From an uncultured bacterium (GTDB lineage Bacteria; Planctomycetota; UBA1135; GCA-002686595), in contig CALBMX010000035.1 of NCBI GenBank assembly GCA_937896235.1, positions 124,001-188,000 of the forward strand: 64,000 nucleotides of DNA, in the 5' to 3' direction. Numbering within the stretch: the first letter of the stretch is position 1; each line of letters starts with the position of its first letter. This document shows positions 20,312-27,629 of the stretch, piece by piece. The notes under the pieces were generated by a model that was not told the DNA's origin, did no database searches, and saw only the letters and a program-made list of their open reading frames with translations. A program made the position numbers and the translations under genes.

Positions 20312-21187
20312 GTGTCGAAGAAGGCTAAAATCATTCGCCGAACAGTTTGGGGAGGCGGGCTCGCCCTCGCCCTTGGTCTCGCACTTTGGGCAACAGGGGA
20401 GAGTGAAAGCGGAGCACCTCTCGCGGCGATCGCGGGAGCCTTCGGATTGCTCGGCTGCTACGAGCTTGCCTCGATGGGGGCCCTACGCGGCTTTCGAATC
20501 CAGACACCTCTGCTAGCGGCCGGTGTGATCACGCTCTTGGTTTCTCTAGAGGCGGGCGGGTTGCTTCCCTCGCTGCTCGAGCAGCCGATCCGTGACAACG
20601 TGTCCCCGCACCTTGCTCTTGTGCTGTTAGGAGTTCCCGCTACTCTCGCGCTCTTGCCGCGCGGACCAAGCCCGATTCCGCTCCCGATTCGCCTTGTTGC
20701 GGCAGCCGGCCTCTCCTTATGGGTGGGCTATGCATTCGGCTGCATGCACCATCTGTGGAGCATCGTTGGTCAATCCGCTTTTGTCTGTCTTCTCATCTTG
20801 TCCAAAATCGGAGACATCGCGGGCTACTACGTCGGGAGTGCGATTGGAAAATCGCATCCGTTCCGAGGGATTAGTCCGGGCAAGACAACAGCGGGTTGTG
20901 TGGCCTCGCTACTTGTCACGATCGCCGCGACCGTCGGAATGCAAAGGGTGGGCTGGATGGCCCCCCAGGCGGATGCGCTGTGGGCCGTTGTCGTCTTCGG
21001 AGCGGCGATTAACGTGGCCGCGCAAGCCGGTGACCTATTCGAGAGTTGGATAAAACGCCGCTCTGGAGTCAAGGATTCTGGAACATGGTTTGGTCCTTCC
21101 GGCGGTGTTTTAGACCTTGTGGACAGCCTGCTGTTTACCATACCTGTAGCCCTCATTGCCTGGCCGCTGCTAACTGGCACCGGTTAG
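20312..21187 (+). CDS. cdsA: Phosphatidate cytidylyltransferase with altered signature
   Basis: A GTG at 20312 gives a 291-residue membrane protein with about seven or eight hydrophobic helices. It makes CDP-diacylglycerol from phosphatidate and CTP, the entry to phospholipid synthesis. The family region is present: KIGDIAGYYVGSAIGKSHPF, SPGKTTAG and then SWIKRRSGVKDSGTWFGPSG followed by GVLDLVDS. The usual ending of the signature is HGG-x-x-DRxD; here it reads SGG and DLVD, so the His and the Arg are replaced. The KD-x-G acid pair is kept. Position after uppS supports the assignment; full catalytic activity needs checking, or a second cdsA may exist elsewhere. Confidence 0.88.
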   Translation: MSKKAKIIRRTVWGGGLALALGLALWATGESESGAPLAAIAGAFGLLGCYELASMGALRGFRIQTPLLAAGVITLLVSLEAGGLLPSLLEQPIRDNVSPHLALVLLGVPATLALLPRGPSPIPLPIRLVAAAGLSLWVGYAFGCMHHLWSIVGQSAFVCLLILSKIGDIAGYYVGSAIGKSHPFRGISPGKTTAGCVASLLVTIAATVGMQRVGWMAPQADALWAVVVFGAAINVAAQAGDLFESWIKRRSGVKDSGTWFGPSGGVLDLVDSLLFTIPVALIAWPLLTGTG

Positions 21188-21252
21188 ACGATAGGCTTTA
21201 TCTCGCGCAACTTCGCGCTCGCCACCTCTACCCCTAAAGCAAGCCAAGTATT

Positions 21253-22302
21253 TTGATCGAAGTTACTATTCCTCTACGCACGAGTGACGAGGCTGTTCTT
21301 GTCCTCGGTCCCTACGATCGTCACGCCAAGCTCCTTCGCCAGGCGCTAGCGATTGAGATTTTCGTTCGCGGCAGTAATCTGCGGCTTAAGGGGCCCGAGG
21401 AGAAAGTTGAGCTCGCGCAGCAGCGTATTGAGCACCTGCTCGGCAAGTTTAGGAAGGGGCGCGAGCTGCAGTCCGCCGAGATCGAACAGATTTTGTTGGG
21501 CCCGACGTCCGCGGAAACCGAAGCGGCTTGGGCGCCTCGATCCGATGCCAAGGGCGGGACTGAGCCGGCTGGTATCCCACGCGGGCGTATGGAGCGCGCG
21601 CACCCCATGATTCACGCACGAGTTCGACCTGTGGAGCCGCGCGGCCAGAATCAGCGTCGTTACTTCGACCAGATGGAGAAGGACACCCTTACCTTTGGCC
21701 TTGGCGCCGCGGGTACGGGTAAGACGTATTTGGCGGTGGCCGGTGCGTTGCGAGCGCTGCGTCGCGGCGAGGTTCGGCGCCTCATCATTACGCGCCCAGT
21801 TGTCGAAGCGGGGGAGCGGCTTGGCTTCCTGCCCGGCGACCTGCAGGCGAAACTCGATCCCTATATGCGACCGATTTACGACGCGCTTGGCGAACTCTTA
21901 AAGTTCGAAGACGTGACGGGTTTGATCGAAGCCGGAGTGATCGAGATTGCACCACTCGCCTACATGCGCGGTCGAACGCTCTCCAACGCATTTGTCATCT
22001 TGGACGAGGCGCAAAACGCATCACCGATGCAGATGAAGATGTTCCTGACGCGGCTTGGAGAGGGCTCTCGAATGGTAGTCACGGGCGACCCGACACAGAA
22101 CGACTTGGAGCGTGGGCGACCCAGCGGGTTGCTGGACGCGGTGCAGCGCTTGCGCGGATATGAAGGTATCGGCGTGACGGAATTCACGGGGAAGGACATC
22201 GTCCGGCACCCACTTGTGGAGGCCATTGTGAATGCCTATGAGAGGCCTGTTCCACGTGATTCCGGCCAGGAAGCGGATGGTGTGAGGGACGCCTCGTCGT
22301 GA
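21253..22302 (+). CDS. PhoH family ATPase (PhoL/YbeZ type)
   Basis: The 349-residue product starts at a TTG (21253) and has a short N-terminal KH-like segment (residues 10-70), followed by the PhoH P-loop domain: GAAGTGKTYL (151-160), LIITRPVVEAGERLGFLPGD, AFVILDEAQNASPMQMKMF (Walker B) and VVTGDPTQNDL. This is the PhoH-like/YbeZ protein, an RNA-associated NTPase whose gene is next to ybeY in many bacteria and probably acts with YbeY in ribosome quality control or rRNA processing. Its stop overlaps the GTG start of the HD protein by four bases. Confidence 0.94.
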   Translation: MIEVTIPLRTSDEAVLVLGPYDRHAKLLRQALAIEIFVRGSNLRLKGPEEKVELAQQRIEHLLGKFRKGRELQSAEIEQILLGPTSAETEAAWAPRSDAKGGTEPAGIPRGRMERAHPMIHARVRPVEPRGQNQRRYFDQMEKDTLTFGLGAAGTGKTYLAVAGALRALRRGEVRRLIITRPVVEAGERLGFLPGDLQAKLDPYMRPIYDALGELLKFEDVTGLIEAGVIEIAPLAYMRGRTLSNAFVILDEAQNASPMQMKMFLTRLGEGSRMVVTGDPTQNDLERGRPSGLLDAVQRLRGYEGIGVTEFTGKDIVRHPLVEAIVNAYERPVPRDSGQEADGVRDASS

Positions 22303-23882
22303 GTGTCTTCGATCGCTTTTTTCACCCGTTCCGCAGTCGAAACCGCCGCACTCTGAGGCGCGTCTCTCTGCAGCGCGTAAAGACGGGCGCCCGCGGGAGA
22401 AAGCGAGCACCGTTCGCAAATACGGGTGAGAAGGTTGCCATTGCCCTGATCTTTGGCCTGTCCGTGATTGCGCTGATTGGGCTCGGTGCGAACCTGCCCC
22501 TTGGGGCGTGGATTGGGCTCGGGGCGCTGGTGCTGGTCTCCGAAGCATTCTTCGTGATGTACGCTGTGGATTTTAGACCTGGCGCACTAACGTCGGTTTC
22601 AAAAGTAGGGGCCTTGGCACTCTTCATGGCACTGCCTCTAGTCGCGATGCAGTTGATGCGACTGGTCGGAAACATCACCGACATCACCTGGGTACCGATG
22701 GCGCTGTTTGCCCTGCCGATGGCACTCGTTTGGGGGCGGGCGTTCGCGCTGGAGTGCACCCTTTTTGCCGGTGGCCTGCTGGGGTTGGCGCTTCTTTTAA
22801 GGCCGGAAAGTGGAGGCTCCGCCGGCCTTGCGATCTGCATGTCGGGCGCGCTAGTCTCCTGCTTGATCAGCGATGGACTACGGCGGCGCTCATCTCTAGT
22901 GCGAGTTGGCCTTACCATCGGGATGGTTCAGCTCTTGGTCGCCGGAGCATTCCACTTGCTAGGCGTGGGAACCTTGGAGTTATTAACGGAAGTGCGCCTT
23001 GTAGCGCTTCTTGTTTTGGAGGGGATTGCGATCGGCCTACTGACCTCTGCCGTTCTCCCCGCTGTCGAAGCGCTGTTCGGTGTGACCACGGACATCAGCT
23101 TGCTGGAGCTAGGGAACACCCACGAACAGCCACTTTTGCGAAAGCTCTTGCTCGAGGCTCCGGGCACATTCCACCACTCTTACATCGTCGGGTTGATCTC
23201 AGAGGCGGCGACGGAGGCGGTCTCCGGAAATGCGCTGCTCGCACGTGTTGGCGCTCTCTATCACGATGTGGGGAAGCTGAACAAGCCGGACTACTTTGCG
23301 GAGAACTCGCCCAATGCTCGCGGCAAACATAAGGACCTCTCTCCCGAGATGAGCATGCTAATCATCTCTGCGCACACACGGGATGGCGTAGAGATTGGCT
23401 CCTATTACAACCTTCCGCCACAGGTGCTCGCCTTCATGGAAGAGCACCACGGCACTTGTTGTATCGACTATTTCTTTCACCGCGCGAAGGACCTCCGCGG
23501 GGAAGACGCCGTGAACGAAGACGACTTCCGCTATCCCGGGCGCAAGCCGCAAAGTGTTGAACCGGCGATTGTCATGATCGCCGATGCAGTCGAGGCTATC
23601 AGCCGCCAGATGGGGGACCCGACTCCTGTTCGTCTGACCGAGATGGTGCACGAGGTCGCGATGAAGCGCTTGATGGATCGTCAATTCGACGAGTGTGGCA
23701 TGACCCTAAAAGACCTAGCGGCGATTGAGGCGGCCTGCGTTCAGGTGCTGACAGGCATCTACCATACCCGCCCGACCTTCCCCAAAGGGCGGCCTCACCC
23801 CCTAGATCTCTCGCAGCCCCAAGCGCGTCGCGGGAAAGAGGGCGGAACTCCCAAGATTGCGAACTCCACTAGCAAGAGCTAG
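22299..23882 (+). CDS. Membrane HD-domain phosphodiesterase (PgpH-like)
   Basis: The 527-residue product has several hydrophobic helices in residues about 45-260 and a cytoplasmic HD domain with HDVGKLNKPDYF (about 322-333), preceded by LLEAPGTFHHSYIV and followed by ISAHTRDGVEIG and EHHGT metal ligands. PgpH proteins hydrolyse cyclic di-AMP. The usual large extracytoplasmic 7TMR-HDED domain before the helices is missing, which makes it about 200 residues shorter than classical PgpH. GTG at 22299 overlaps the phoH stop. The phoH-HD-ybeY order is widespread and supports the family call. Substrate is inferred from the family only. Confidence 0.88.
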   Translation: MSVFDRFFHPFRSRNRRTLRRVSLQRVKTGARGRKRAPFANTGEKVAIALIFGLSVIALIGLGANLPLGAWIGLGALVLVSEAFFVMYAVDFRPGALTSVSKVGALALFMALPLVAMQLMRLVGNITDITWVPMALFALPMALVWGRAFALECTLFAGGLLGLALLLRPESGGSAGLAICMSGALVSCLISDGLRRRSSLVRVGLTIGMVQLLVAGAFHLLGVGTLELLTEVRLVALLVLEGIAIGLLTSAVLPAVEALFGVTTDISLLELGNTHEQPLLRKLLLEAPGTFHHSYIVGLISEAATEAVSGNALLARVGALYHDVGKLNKPDYFAENSPNARGKHKDLSPEMSMLIISAHTRDGVEIGSYYNLPPQVLAFMEEHHGTCCIDYFFHRAKDLRGEDAVNEDDFRYPGRKPQSVEPAIVMIADAVEAISRQMGDPTPVRLTEMVHEVAMKRLMDRQFDECGMTLKDLAAIEAACVQVLTGIYHTRPTFPKGRPHPLDLSQPQARRGKEGGTPKIANSTSKS

Positions 23883-23884
23883 TC

Positions 23885-24379
23885 ATGGCTATCGAGATTT
23901 ATTGGGAGACGGCCTCAAGGCCACTAGAGGATAAGGCCGTTTGCGAAGCCGCGGAGGCGGCCATGCGCCATGGTGGCCGAGAGGGTAGTCGACTTAGTAT
24001 TGTTTTTATCAACGATGCCGAGATGGTGCGAATCCACGACGAATATTTGGGTGATCCAACGCCTACAGACGTGATTACCTTCGACTTAAGCGAGCAAAAT
24101 GACGAGCCGGGAGACCTGCCTGCAGAGCTCGCAGCTCTTCTGGCAGAGGCGCCCGTCGGGGAGCTGTTTGTAGGGGTCGAAATGGCCCAAAAAGTAGCGC
24201 GCGAACGCGGTGTTAGCGAAGCGCGAGAGCTCGCGCTCTATGTCGTTCACGGCGCGCTACATTTGTGCGGTTTCGACGATCACGATCCCGAAGAAAGGGC
24301 AGCTATGCGCGTCGCCGAGAGTCTCGTCATGGCAGAGCTCGGTTACGAAGAGGACAGTGCTCCTCACGAGCGCGAGTAG
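23885..24379 (+). CDS. ybeY: Endoribonuclease YbeY (16S rRNA maturation)
   Basis: The 164-residue product has the zinc-binding motif HGALHLCGFDDH (about 122-133), close to the family pattern HGxLHLxGYDH. It also has the upstream DVITFDLS block, near-normal for TDVITFxF. YbeY cleaves RNA and matures the 3' end of 16S rRNA and takes part in 70S quality control. It starts two bases after the HD gene and ends the housekeeping block. Normal length is 150-180. Confidence 0.94.
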   Translation: MAIEIYWETASRPLEDKAVCEAAEAAMRHGGREGSRLSIVFINDAEMVRIHDEYLGDPTPTDVITFDLSEQNDEPGDLPAELAALLAEAPVGELFVGVEMAQKVARERGVSEARELALYVVHGALHLCGFDDHDPEERAAMRVAESLVMAELGYEEDSAPHERE

Positions 24380-24716
24380 GGCGCATGGCGCTTTCATCTG
24401 GTTGGAGCGCGCCCCATTTTTCGGTGTGCTCTAAGTGAGCTTGTCCTCGATTCACGGGGCAACACGCGGACCGAGGGACGCGCCGCCGCGATTTTTTAGC
24501 AAAAAATGAGCGCTGGCGGATTTTAATTATCCGCAATGCGCATTCTCTAAGACTGGCTCTATTTTGCAAATGGAAGCCCTCTGCGACTACTTGCGTTCTT
24601 AGGGGCTTAGAGACTGCAAGCGTGCTCAGGACAAGTCGGAAACACGGACTTGCACAATCGATTCGCTTTCCGACACTTGAAGTCTTGCAGACGTCCGTTT
24701 TCGTGCGTTTGGTTCC
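24380..24716 (+). other. Structured leader region upstream of the sigma factor gene
   Basis: This 337-base gap has no gene. It contains inverted repeats: a T6/A6 palindrome around 24491-24507, a stem GCGGAT/ATCCGC (24516-24521 with 24529-24534) nested in flanking GCGC repeats, and an 8-bp stem GTCGGAAA/TTTCCGAC (24635-24642 with 24667-24674) shortly before the sigma factor ATG. The first may end the ybeY transcript; the last lies in the sigma factor leader. Confidence 0.45.
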
Positions 24717-25586
24717 ATGCAAAGCACTCAAGTAGAACTCACAGGCGACACCGAAGCCGAGCGCACTCCTCTAACTGGAGTGAAGCGGTTACGCGCGCTT
24801 CGCATGAAGCGCGGCCTGGTCGCGCAGATTGAGCTGGCCTCGCAAGGGCCTCTTGAGCTGTGGAAGGTTTACATTGAGGCCCCCGGGATTGAGTCTCGGA
24901 ACGACCTTGTTGTGGCCTATCAGAAACTCGTCGGCGAGGTCGTCTCGCGCTTCGCAAGAAGGCTCCCGCCAACGATTGATCGAGGTGATCTTGACACGGC
25001 CGCAAATGTCGGATTGATCCGCGCAATTGTCGGCTTTGACCCCATGCGGGGAGTGCGCTTCGAGTCGTATTGCGAACGGCGCTTGAAAGGGGCGCTGCTA
25101 GACGAGCTCCGGACACAAGATTGGCTCCCAAGACCATGGCGACAGCGGGTTGAAGGGCATAAACGTGCTCGTGCCCGCTTACAAGCGGACTTGGGTCGCA
25201 AGCCAACGGATAGTGAAGTGGCCGCGGAGCTTGAGCTCTCTCTTGGCGATTACGAGCGACTCTTTGGGAATGGACTTCCGGGAGCGCCCACCGGTTCGAT
25301 GCCGATGGGGGATGGCGAGGAGAACTCTCCCAAGGGAATCGATGTGGTCGCCGACCGGTTTGTCGAGCCCGCTGAGCGATTGAGCTCGGAGGAGATTCTG
25401 ACTCTTGTCGCACAGAAACTTTCCGAGGCGGAATACCGCCTAGTCTACCTGCGCTACTGGGAAGAGCTACCGATGCGCGAGATTGGTCAGCTCCTAGGCT
25501 TGTCGGAATCTCGCGTCTGCAAGATTCACACGAAGCTTCTCGAAGGGTTGAAGGATCGCTTTCGAGTCGGCATGCTCGAAAGATAA
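24717..25586 (+). CDS. Alternative sigma factor of the FliA/WhiG type
   Basis: The 289-residue product has sigma-70 region 2 (GDLDTAANVGLIRAIVGFDP, then FESYCERRLKGALLDELR), region 3 (ARARLQADLGRKPTDSEVAA) and region 4 with a helix-turn-helix (LPMREIGQLLGLSESRVCKI). The RxKGAxxDELR-x-xDWxPR form is typical of FliA (sigma-28) and WhiG, which control motility, chemotaxis or development. About 75 extra N-terminal residues precede region 2. No flagellar gene is nearby. It converges on a region transcribed under a c-di-GMP riboswitch, and a shared terminator lies just after its stop. Anti-sigma partner not seen. Confidence 0.9.
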   Translation: MQSTQVELTGDTEAERTPLTGVKRLRALRMKRGLVAQIELASQGPLELWKVYIEAPGIESRNDLVVAYQKLVGEVVSRFARRLPPTIDRGDLDTAANVGLIRAIVGFDPMRGVRFESYCERRLKGALLDELRTQDWLPRPWRQRVEGHKRARARLQADLGRKPTDSEVAAELELSLGDYERLFGNGLPGAPTGSMPMGDGEENSPKGIDVVADRFVEPAERLSSEEILTLVAQKLSEAEYRLVYLRYWEELPMREIGQLLGLSESRVCKIHTKLLEGLKDRFRVGMLER

Positions 25587-25594
25587 GTCGGGGC

Positions 25595-25629
25595 AAAAAA
25601 AACGGGCGCGCGAGTTTCCTCACGCGCCC
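25595..25629. terminator. Bidirectional terminator; strongest on the minus strand
   Basis: An 11-bp GC stem with one mismatch (25604-25614 with 25619-25629) is flanked on the left by eight A residues (25595-25602). On the minus strand it is therefore a canonical hairpin followed by GTTTTTTTT. On the plus strand only a short TT follows, so it is weak for the sigma factor mRNA. The direction of the T-tract implies that a transcript arrives from the right on the minus strand. Confidence 0.8.
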
Positions 25630-25887
25630 TTACCTTTGCCGACACCGCAAGCGGTGCCTCGCTATACATCAGACCGGAGTCGGATGCTTTCCCCATCGCG
25701 AAGCTCGGCTTCCCCAAGCCGAACAGAGGGCAAAGGTGGCAGCACCGGGAAAAGTCCCCACTCTACCTGGTGCCAATTTTCCCCCCGTGATGAGTTGCAG
25801 CGACCAGTTCCCATGATGGTCCTTGCGCAACTCAATCCTCCTCTCAGGATGCCGATGTGGAGTTCCCCAACCCTCATCGGCCAATAG

Positions 25888-25921
25888 ACCCGCTCCCGGG
25901 GGGAAGGAGCGGGTGTTTTTT
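25888..25921 (+). terminator. Rho-independent terminator, plus strand
   Basis: ACCCGCTCC (25888-25896) pairs with GGAGCGGGT (25906-25914) and is followed by GTTTTTT. It is a textbook terminator for a rightward transcript, either read-through from the sigma factor gene or a small RNA made from 25634-25887. Confidence 0.75.
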
Positions 25922-26258
25922 ACCGCGCTTTCGACGAGAAGCTCGCCTTGCAAAGCGCGGTGAAAGGGGCGGACAGAGACACTCGTAGAAACGAAGCTTG
26001 GCTCGGCGAATCGTCTTGTGTTGAGACGCGCTCGCTCGGAGCTGTTTGTTTTGCTGTTGCTTCTGGTGTACATCGCTTTTTTGTCCGCCGGGCGTCATCC
26101 ATTGCCATCAACCGGGGAGAGGGAACCCTGCCGGGGCCCTCCGAGCGAACTCGGAAGGACCCCTGCATGGGAGGAAGCGTTGCTACCACCCGGGCCGTCA
26201 ATCCAGTTAGGGGCTTGCACCCTTGTGCCCCTTGGATGACGACCCTGGCGGTACCAGG

Positions 26259-26345
26259 GACGACGACTTTCGGTAACTAGGCTGCCCAAAAGGGCCCTTG
26301 GTTTTGCGTCCCAACCTTGCGGTTGGTTTGCCTTTGTCGTGTCAT
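26259..26345 (-). promoter_or_regulatory. c-di-GMP-I riboswitch (GEMM-I)
   Basis: Read on the minus strand, all GEMM-I landmarks are present in order. P1 is ACGAC (26340-26336) with GTCGT (26267-26263). The core GGCAAACC is at 26332-26325. A hairpin CCAACC-GCAA-GGTTGG (26326-26311) has a GNRA tetraloop, followed by the invariant GGGACGCAAA (26312-26303). A second stem AGGGCCC-TTTT-GGGCAGCCT then leads into the conserved GTTACCGA closing segment. Such riboswitches bind the second messenger cyclic di-GMP and control motility, attachment and exopolysaccharide genes. What it controls here is unclear: no minus-strand protein gene follows before the T8 terminator at 25595. Confidence 0.92.
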
Positions 26346-26361
26346 CGTCGGGAGCACAAGA

Positions 26362-26389
26362 AAACTACCCCCGTTTGAGGAAGGTGCAA
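26362..26389 (-). promoter_or_regulatory. Candidate promoter of the riboswitch transcript
   Basis: On the minus strand, TTGCAC (26389-26384) and TAGTTT (26367-26362) are 16 bases apart. This predicts a start near 26355, a few bases before the riboswitch P1. Position relative to the aptamer supports it more than the boxes themselves. Confidence 0.5.
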
Positions 26390-26473
26390 ATCGAACGCCC
26401 CAGATTCTCTATTCCGAGATGCGGGAACGGACGGAAGCCTAGTGGTACCAGAGGTTTGTGCTAGTCTATAAAC

Positions 26474-26848
26474 GTGGCAAGGCTCTCAAAGATTCTAACG
26501 GAGCACCTAATGCAGCCCCGCTGTAGCGGGATTCTGAAAGGTGAAGGTGCGGTTCAAGGGCGCGGCGAGAACCCCGCTTGCGGAGATGTCCTTGTGCTCT
26601 CCTTGGACTTGGATCCGGTTACAGGCACCCTGCTGGCCGCATTTCAGGCTCGCGGTTGCTCCGCGGTGATCGCCGTGGCCTCGCTAGTTGCGGAGTGCGT
26701 TGTTGGCATGAGTCCCCAGCGGGCCCGTCTCCTACCGATAAAGGACCTCGTGGATGAGGCGGGTGGTTTAGATCGACTTCAGACCCACGCCATCCGAGTT
26801 GCCGAGCGGGCCTTGAGGTCCGCGCTCGACCAACTGATAAGCCCGTGA
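26474..26848 (+). CDS. NifU/IscU-like iron-sulfur scaffold homologue lacking the third cysteine
   Basis: The 124-residue product aligns by eye with the IscU/SufU N-terminal domain: KILTEHLMQPRCSGIL (6-21), GENPACGDVLVLSLD (31-45) with Cys36 and Asp38, and AAFQARGCSAVIAVASLVAE (55-74) with Cys62. IscU has a third cluster ligand near the last helix; here that stretch reads RVAERALRSAL with no Cys, so cluster assembly may be altered or lost. Extra cysteines are at 17 and 75. GTG at 26474 is needed to keep the first conserved helix. A TATAAA at 26467-26472 right before the start could be a -10 box, in which case the ATG at 26510, preceded by GGAG, would be used instead. The gene stands alone. Confidence 0.75.
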   Translation: MARLSKILTEHLMQPRCSGILKGEGAVQGRGENPACGDVLVLSLDLDPVTGTLLAAFQARGCSAVIAVASLVAECVVGMSPQRARLLPIKDLVDEAGGLDRLQTHAIRVAERALRSALDQLISP

Positions 26849-27041
26849 AACGGGCTCGATTTCCGCAGCAAGGGCCGCACAAATGCCTGTGCAGCTGAAG
26901 CCCTAGGTGCCTTTAGAGAGGGGCCGCGATCCTTGGGGTGACTTAGCCAGCCCCGGAGAGCCCCGCGATCTTGGACGTCAGCGCAACCAAAATCGTGGAG
27001 CTAGGTCGGATCAAGCACCTAGGGAGGGGAGCAAACACGCG

Positions 27042-27074
27042 AGGCCGGTCGGGGAGGATTTCCTCCGTCGGCCT
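27042..27074 (-). terminator. Hairpin after the haem-binding protein gene
   Basis: AGGCCG...GGAGGA at 27042-27058 pairs with TCCTCC...CGGCCT at 27061-27074 with small bulges, overlapping the stop codon. A TTT lies beyond it on the minus strand. It probably ends the lipid kinase-kdsA-haem transcript. Confidence 0.5.
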
Positions 27075-27552
27075 AGTCCTCGTCTCCCTCGTCGTGCTCG
27101 CCAGCTTCGTCGCCCTCATCGCGGTTTCCACCAGGCTTGCCCCAGGCATGCAAGAGCTCCATCTCTTCAGGTGTGAACTTGGCCTCGGGATGCAGCGGCA
27201 TGTAGAACCAAAGCGGCATCTCGCCACTTTCGATCTCCTCCCAGCACTCCTCTTTTTTGTGAGCCTGCTTCTTGGCGGAGTACTTGGACCACTCCGAGAA
27301 GTTCAGGTGCTTGCGGCCGCCTGACACATCGTCGGCGGCGAGCCAGGATAACGGAGCAACCTTGGTATACCACGGCCACGTCGTTTCATTCGAGTGGCAC
27401 TCGTAACAGGCGCGCTGCAAGAGTGTGACAACTTCAGGCGGCGCATCCGGCGTTTCACGCTGCTCGGGGTTGCTGCGCACAGTGGGAATGAACTGAATGA
27501 CGAGGCCTAGGACGACCACGCCGATCACAACTTTTTTCAGGCGAGGATTCAT
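27073..27552 (-). CDS. Membrane-anchored haem-binding (Haem_bd) protein
   Basis: The 159-residue product has an N-terminal hydrophobic anchor (VVIGVVVLGLVIQFI) and a c-type haem motif CYECHS (Cys49, Cys52, His53) followed by NETTWPWYTKVAPLSWLA and GEMPLWFYMPLHPEAK. This is the Haem_bd domain found in small periplasmic proteins of Bacteroidetes, Planctomycetes and others. The tail is very acidic (Glu/Asp/Gly). The likely role is electron transfer or haem sensing in the periplasm; the physiological partner is unknown. It is the last gene of a minus-strand unit, 77 bases after kdsA. Confidence 0.85.
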   Translation of the reverse strand: MNPRLKKVVIGVVVLGLVIQFIPTVRSNPEQRETPDAPPEVVTLLQRACYECHSNETTWPWYTKVAPLSWLAADDVSGGRKHLNFSEWSKYSAKKQAHKKEECWEEIESGEMPLWFYMPLHPEAKFTPEEMELLHAWGKPGGNRDEGDEAGEHDEGDED

Positions 27553-27629
27553 GACCCTATTTAAGCTGAACGAGCTCCAAATCGAGATGACAGCCTCTCC
27601 ATATTGAAAAGACTTTTGGAGTTAGCCGA

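Larger units (their letters stand above)
25595..26355 (-). ncRNA. Putative riboswitch-led non-coding transcript
   Basis: A promoter, a c-di-GMP-I riboswitch and, about 660 bases downstream, a strong T8 terminator all point the same way on the minus strand. Nothing in between looks like a protein gene of the usual kind. The DNA is rich in stable hairpins: GGGGTCC... closed by a TTCG loop (about 26125-26165), a stem of TGAGTTGC/GCAACTCA with inner GACCA/TGGTC (25791-25833), ATCCT/AGGAT, and GCCGATG/CATCGGC (25850-25881). Small frames exist: one of 71 codons from ATG 25877, and one from a TTG at 25832 behind an AGGAGG-like site. I do not recognise an RNA family here. A plus-strand terminator at 25888-25921 means part of the region may instead be transcribed rightward. 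Confidence 0.4.

Noticed and set aside
22249-22264. Second parS-like sequence (TGTTCCACGTGATTCC) in the phoH gene
   Set aside because: Only 12 of 16 bases match and the palindrome is broken on one side; probably chance.
25669-26073. 134-codon minus-strand frame below the riboswitch
   Set aside because: It runs through the hairpins and shows no domain or coding bias, so I do not accept it as the riboswitch target.
26018-26239. 73-codon plus-strand frame with a hydrophobic N-terminus in the riboswitch region
   Set aside because: It could encode a small membrane protein, but it is antisense to the predicted riboswitch transcript and has no Shine-Dalgarno sequence or homology I can see. Listed in the findings as a possibility only.
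25634-26260. RNase P RNA, tmRNA, 6S RNA, SRP RNA
   Set aside because: I looked for the conserved elements of each (e.g. GAGGAAAGTCC of RNase P, the tRNA-like ends of tmRNA, the GGAAGGAAGCAG loop of SRP RNA) on both strands and found none.
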